Shown here: piece by piece, positions 60,174 through 64,000 of the stretch | Numbering within the stretch: the stretch's first letter is position 1 | Layout: the number at the start of each line of letters is the position of its first letter | NCBI RefSeq assembly: GCF_025994315.1 | Contig: NZ_BAQE01000012.1 | Reading direction: 5' to 3' (one strand) | DNA: 64,000 nucleotides | Origin: Swaminathania salitolerans | GTDB lineage: Bacteria > Pseudomonadota > Alphaproteobacteria > Acetobacterales > Acetobacteraceae | Notes under the pieces: generated by a model | Seen by the model: only the letters and a program-made list of their open reading frames with translations | What the model was told of the DNA's origin: nothing | Databases searched by the model: none | Position numbers and translations under genes: made by a program

Positions 60174-61063
60174 ACGATCTTTCAGTCAAACCAGCCGATT
60201 CCGTATGGGGCGAGAAGGACGTCACTTCGCGCAAAGGGGCGGAGGACGAGAACTTCCCGGTCGGGTCGCTGCTTTTCGCGCGGCGCAATCGCGCTCACGT
60301 CACGGCCTATTACAATTTCGCGCGCGTGATCGACGATATGGTCGACAATGCCGAATTGTCGCCCGAGGCGAAGATCGCCCGGCTGCGCGCGATGGAGGCG
60401 GTGTTGCGGGGAGAAAGAGAGGCGCCTCATCGTGCGGATGCCCAGACGGCGGTCGTTCTGCGCCGTCATCTGCTCGAGACCGGTGTTCCTCTGGAAACGG
60501 CGGCGGATCTGATCACCGCCTTCTGTCAGGATGCGGTCAAGAATCGCTATGCCAGCTGGGAGGAGCTGCTCGGTTATTGCCGGTATTCGGCCAATCCGGT
60601 GGGGCGTTTCCTCCTGCTCCTTCATGGGGAGGACGACTGTACGCTTCCCCTCTCCGATGCGCTGTGCAGTGCGCTTCAGGTGCTCAACCATCTGCAGGAT
60701 GTGACCGCGGATCTGAAACTGCTCGATCGTTCCTATCTTCCGCAGGACTATCTCGATTCTGCGGGTGCGCAGATTGACGACGTCCTGCTCGCACGAAGCA
60801 AACCCGGTCTTCGTCGCGTCTTCGACCGGCTGCTCGACGAGGTGGATATCCTGAACGATCGGGCCTCCGTCTTGCCCGGCCTGGTGCGGGACAGACGGAT
60901 GCGGGCCTATTGCGCCGTCGTGCTCGGGCTTTCCCGTCGGCTGGCGTCGCGTTTGCGGCGTGACGATCCGGTGGCTTCCCGGGTCAAGCTGCACAAACGC
61001 GACGGCGCGCTGGCCCTCGGTCAAGGCATTCGCGCGCTCTTTCCTGTCAGGAAATCGATGTAA
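60170..61063 (+). CDS. hpnC: Squalene/hydroxysqualene synthase HpnC
   Basis: A 297-residue squalene-synthase-like enzyme of bacterial hopanoid synthesis, converting presqualene diphosphate to hydroxysqualene together with HpnD/HpnE elsewhere. 'ENFPVGSLLFARRNRAHVTAYYNFARVIDDMVDNAELSPEAKIARL' holds the first Asp-rich motif (DDMVDN), then 'YCRYSANPVGRFLLLLHG' and 'VLNHLQDVTADLKLLDRSYLPQDYL' (second Asp-rich motif). Start is GTG 60170, overlapping the hpnB stop. hpnD, hpnE and shc are not in this window. Confidence 0.92.
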   Translation: MNDLSVKPADSVWGEKDVTSRKGAEDENFPVGSLLFARRNRAHVTAYYNFARVIDDMVDNAELSPEAKIARLRAMEAVLRGEREAPHRADAQTAVVLRRHLLETGVPLETAADLITAFCQDAVKNRYASWEELLGYCRYSANPVGRFLLLLHGEDDCTLPLSDALCSALQVLNHLQDVTADLKLLDRSYLPQDYLDSAGAQIDDVLLARSKPGLRRVFDRLLDEVDILNDRASVLPGLVRDRRMRAYCAVVLGLSRRLASRLRRDDPVASRVKLHKRDGALALGQGIRALFPVRKSM

Positions 61064-61216
61064 AAAGTCCCGGAGACATTCTGCTGCGAAATTATTGTGT
61101 AATATGTCTCCGTCACCTGTTGGATTGACAAAAAAAGCGCGTTCCTCGCTAAGAAAGCGGATCTATTGAGGCGCGCCAGGGTAACGGCGCGGAAATCTCA
61201 TCCGGATTGGAAAGCG

Positions 61217-62437
61217 ATGACGACTCTCTTTGAGAACGATAACTATATCGTTCGCGTGTCCCATGGTGATGATCGTGCGACGAAGATTGTCGTGAGTTTC
61301 ACCGGGATCGGAGCGCCGGAACGTCACGATACGACTTTTTTCGGCCAGCCGCTTGCGATGAAATTGCAGATTCCCTGGGTAGGGCTGATCGCGAAGCACG
61401 ACGGGTGGTATCGGGACGGCGATTATCAGCAGGCTTTCGCAGTTGCAGCGTCATGGATTCGTGAGAGACGCAGGGCGCTGGGCGCGACCGGGGTGGAAAT
61501 CATCGGTTACGGTGTTTCCATGGGCGCATACGCGGCCATCAGATATTCGCGTTTCTTTGCGTTCGATTATGTTTTCGCGATGGCACCGCAATGGAGTCTG
61601 GACCGGGAGCAGGTTAGTCACCATTCGCATTTTCAGGCTCTCTTCCAGCCTTTCATGAAGGGGATGGGCATTCGTGCGGACGACGTGCAAGGGACCATCA
61701 ACGTCTTTTATGACCCGTACGAGAAGCCGGATGCAGAAGAACTCCGGATGATAAGGGAAAATTTCCCTGCGCAAGCGATCCCGGTATGTCGGGCGGGTCA
61801 CTCCGTGACGGAGCATCTGAAGGGTACGGCTCTTTTCCAGCAGTTCATCGAACATCGTGCGGAGCCCGCGATCCTGAGACGGATCGCCTCACGCGCCCGC
61901 CGTATACATAACGACCACGTGACCCGTGTCGTCATGCAGGGGCATCACAGGCACCCGCTTCTGACCTATCGGTTCCTGCGCGGAGTCGAGCGCCAGAAGC
62001 CGGATGCGATCCAGCATTTGTTCGAGCATGAAAGAAACGTGCTCGGATCTTTGGGCAGGCTGCTCGTTTGCGCAAAAGGGGGCGCTGATGCGGCACGCTG
62101 GATCTTTACGCGTTTGCACGGTCTGCACAGATCGTTCTGCCTGTTGCCCTATCTCATGGCGTGGAACGGAGAACTTCTCTGTTTCGACTCCGGTGTGTAC
62201 CGGCTTTCGGAAGGACATACGAAGCCCCGCGGTCTACCGGTGATCTTGCTTGAAGACAGTCTGTTTGCAATGACACCCGCAGGGCTCGTGCCCGTTCCCG
62301 GGATCGTCGAGGGAGACGGTGTGCGCTTTTCTATAAGACTGGGCGGGCAGTTTCTTTCCTCACGCCCTGATGGATCGACCAGTCTGGCTGCCGAATGTCG
62401 GGACTGGGAAAAATATTGCCGATATTCGCCAGGATGA
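61217..62437 (+). CDS. Alpha/beta-hydrolase-like protein with C-terminal beta-trefoil-like segment
   Basis: A 406-residue protein. The N-terminal ~200 residues look like an alpha/beta hydrolase: 'TKIVVSFTGIGAPERHD', nucleophile-elbow-like 'VEIIGYGVSMGAYAAIRYS' (Gly-x-Ser-x-Gly with Ser), and 'CRAGHSVTEHL' where a catalytic His could lie. The middle is helical. The last 100 residues ('VRFSIRLGGQFLSSRPDGST' then 'WEKYCRY') resemble a fascin-like beta-trefoil blade, also seen in the next gene. I cannot name a family. It is less GC-rich than its neighbours and sits just after the hopanoid operon. ATG 61217 with AAAG upstream. Confidence 0.7.
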   Translation: MTTLFENDNYIVRVSHGDDRATKIVVSFTGIGAPERHDTTFFGQPLAMKLQIPWVGLIAKHDGWYRDGDYQQAFAVAASWIRERRRALGATGVEIIGYGVSMGAYAAIRYSRFFAFDYVFAMAPQWSLDREQVSHHSHFQALFQPFMKGMGIRADDVQGTINVFYDPYEKPDAEELRMIRENFPAQAIPVCRAGHSVTEHLKGTALFQQFIEHRAEPAILRRIASRARRIHNDHVTRVVMQGHHRHPLLTYRFLRGVERQKPDAIQHLFEHERNVLGSLGRLLVCAKGGADAARWIFTRLHGLHRSFCLLPYLMAWNGELLCFDSGVYRLSEGHTKPRGLPVILLEDSLFAMTPAGLVPVPGIVEGDGVRFSIRLGGQFLSSRPDGSTSLAAECRDWEKYCRYSPG

Positions 62438-62542
62438 TGGCATGATCGACTTTGTATATGTGACGCGGGTATCGGTACGAAGCGCGAGGACGCTGCTTTG
62501 TGCTTTGAAAATTACGACGGTAAACAAGTGGGGTTCGAGCGC

Positions 62543-64000
62543 GTGAAAGTTGCAGTATGTCTCGTCGTCAAGAACGAAGCCGTCGAAATTCCATACTGGA
62601 TTGCCTGGTATAAGGCGCTCGGTTTCGACAGCTTTCTCATCTATGATGATTTTTCCGACGATGCGACGGAAGCCGTTATCCTTTCGATGTGCGACGGGCT
62701 CGATATCCGGTTCATGCGCAATGCAGTAAACCGGGATCTGCACAACATCAGGCAGGTAAGGGCCTATAATGATGCTGTCGCCCGTTACGGGCGTGAGTTC
62801 GACTGGATTGCGCTCTTCGACGCCGACGAGTACCTCGATCTTTACGGGGCCGATATCAAGACGTCACTCGAGCAGAAGAAAGACGCGTCTCTGGTAGCCT
62901 ATAACTGGAGTTGCGTCGGGACCAACGGTTTTGTCAGCCGGCCTTCCGGTCCGCCATTCCTGAATTACACGATGCACGGTCGCCCGGATCTCTACTGGAA
63001 CCGGCATACGAAGGTCATCTTCCGACCAGCTCATCTCCAGGCACCGATCAGTCAGGTCCATAACGTCGATGTCTCGGGACCGGGTGTCGATGCCGCGGGG
63101 AGACCGATCGAGTGGGACTCGCCTCATGGAGGCTTCACACGAGAGGCACCGGACTGGTCGGGCGGCAAGCTCATTCACTTCCAGTCCCGCTCCATGGAGC
63201 ATTACGTCACTCGTGACCGCAATCTTGAGGATGTGCGAAGAGATTCCGGAGACCCGCTTCACACTGTAGTCAAGGATCAGGATTACAATGCGATCTCGTA
63301 TGAGATCAGCGAGGCGTATCTGGAAAAATTCGAGCTCTGGATGCGACGGATTGTCGAATCGCAGGCGCGTGCCATGCAAAACGCCTTGCGTGGTGTTTCC
63401 GGCTGTACTTTTGCCCAGATCGCCAGTCTCAAGAGAAAAGCTGACGTAGCGGTCTTCAATCCGAGCTATGAAGCCGCGGAACATGAAGTCAACAGCAACT
63501 GGATCTCATTCCACGATATCCCGGGTGGGATTCTGAAAGACAGTTTTCCGGACTCGGAGGATTGGGTGGCCTTCCGCATCGACTCCCATTTCGGAAAGCG
63601 GCTCGGATCTCTGGGAGGGGTGTTATCTGTCGACGATTCGGCGGAGCCGATTACTGGCGTCTTCTGCAGGGGCGGAAAGCATGTTCATCTTTTCGGGCCA
63701 GAAGGGGAGGCGCTCAGAATTTCCGGCGACGCACGGAGAACATCGATTCTGACTTATCAGGTCTGGCGCAATTCCGATGAGACGGTGTCTTTTTCGCACC
63801 CGAGGACAGGGCGATATCTCGGTTTCGTCCCCGATGGCACATACAGCACGAGAAAAATGCGAGCGCTGGCGTGGGAGAGCTTCATCCTGAGCGTAATTCC
63901 TGCCCGTGAATGTCCCTCATCGGTCGCACAGAAGAGCGCTCTCCTGGCACGCTATACGGTCTCGGGAATAGCGCACGATATCAGAGAAAGCGGCGATATT
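62543..64000 (+). CDS. Glycosyltransferase (GT2/DUF23-like) with beta-trefoil-like C-terminus, 3' end cut
   Basis: At least 486 residues, running off the window with no stop. The start is GTG 62543 ('VKVAVCLVVKNEAVEIPYWI'), and 'WYKALGFDSFLIYDDFSDD' with 'WIALFDADEYLDLYG' (DxD) shows a GT2/GT92 (DUF23)-type sugar transferase that acts on a protein- or lipid-linked glycan. The C-terminal part has three beta-trefoil-like units: 'FRIDSHFGKRLGSLGG', 'HLFGPEGEALRISG' and 'GRYLGFVPDGTYSTRKMRALAWESF'. The trefoil is like the end of the preceding hydrolase-like protein. It starts 105 bp after that gene's stop and is probably co-transcribed. ATG-type starts upstream are not in frame with conserved residues. 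Confidence 0.75.
   Translation, partial: MKVAVCLVVKNEAVEIPYWIAWYKALGFDSFLIYDDFSDDATEAVILSMCDGLDIRFMRNAVNRDLHNIRQVRAYNDAVARYGREFDWIALFDADEYLDLYGADIKTSLEQKKDASLVAYNWSCVGTNGFVSRPSGPPFLNYTMHGRPDLYWNRHTKVIFRPAHLQAPISQVHNVDVSGPGVDAAGRPIEWDSPHGGFTREAPDWSGGKLIHFQSRSMEHYVTRDRNLEDVRRDSGDPLHTVVKDQDYNAISYEISEAYLEKFELWMRRIVESQARAMQNALRGVSGCTFAQIASLKRKADVAVFNPSYEAAEHEVNSNWISFHDIPGGILKDSFPDSEDWVAFRIDSHFGKRLGSLGGVLSVDDSAEPITGVFCRGGKHVHLFGPEGEALRISGDARRTSILTYQVWRNSDETVSFSHPRTGRYLGFVPDGTYSTRKMRALAWESFILSVIPARECPSSVAQKSALLARYTVSGIAHDIRESGDI

Noticed and set aside
61071..61112. CGGAGACAT/ATGTCTCCG inverted repeat after hpnC as a terminator
   Set aside because: 24-nt loop and no T-run; too weak to call.

Overview
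This is a GC-rich window with dense, often overlapping genes, and the content points to an acetic acid bacterium (Acetobacteraceae, Asaia/Gluconobacter-like). The clearest markers are an sldBA pair for a PQQ-dependent polyol (glycerol/sorbitol) dehydrogenase, a GMC dehydrogenase with a gluconate-dehydrogenase-type small subunit, hopanoid genes hpnL/hpnA/hpnB/hpnC, a Hint-domain protein, and alphaproteobacterial small families such as DUF3126. No taxon was assigned by comparison; this is inferred from gene content.

Layout. 1-3.85 kb: 3' end of a siderophore-type TonB receptor operon (receptor, DUF3325-like, DUF3649-like, PepSY protein) with ATGA/GTGA-type junctions. 3.9-6.8 kb: small accessory patch with a phage-like small protein, a Hin/Pin-type serine recombinase and a divergent Hint-domain protein. 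Between the last two lie two near-identical, oppositely oriented ~26-bp sites that look like recombination sites around a short AT-rich promoter-like segment. 7-14.8 kb (mostly minus): htpG, Nudix hydrolase, HAD phosphatase, glycerophosphodiesterase, a second TonB receptor, ompW. 14.8-17.1 kb: an FNR regulator with all four cluster cysteines and an FNR box between it and ompW, then murA. 17.2-28 kb (mostly minus): GMC dehydrogenase pair, dcd, a monooxygenase-fold protein, a GT4 glycosyltransferase, sldBA, a lipoprotein, an epimerase-like protein; then a TPR protein on plus. 28.4-33.1 kb: ribokinase, GT9 glycosyltransferase, thrS, infC (apparently starting at AUA).

33.1-38.97 kb is the second accessory region: an AT-rich stretch, a large RTX-like secreted protein, a gene-free stretch, then an AT-rich two-gene operon coding for a ParA-type ATPase and a HEPN (putative RNase) protein, a decayed serine-recombinase fragment, and a tRNA-Ser(GGA) whose 3' end faces the island. 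The ParA-HEPN pair looks like a candidate defence or toxin-antitoxin module.

39-57.8 kb is mainly housekeeping: trpF, pyrF, lapA, secB, a 1031-residue glycosyltransferase with WY-x-PDV repeats, an M20 peptidase, pdxA-pdxJ, lipoproteins, DUF3126, GT2, DUF2939, moeB-dsrE, SH3 protein, pyk, tyrA-hpnL. 58-61 kb holds translationally coupled hpnA-hpnB-hpnC. The end of the window carries two unusual genes, a hydrolase-fold protein and a DUF23-type glycosyltransferase running off the edge, which appear to share a C-terminal beta-trefoil-like module.

Short GC-rich tandem repeats (12-18 bp units) recur through the window, inside genes and between them.
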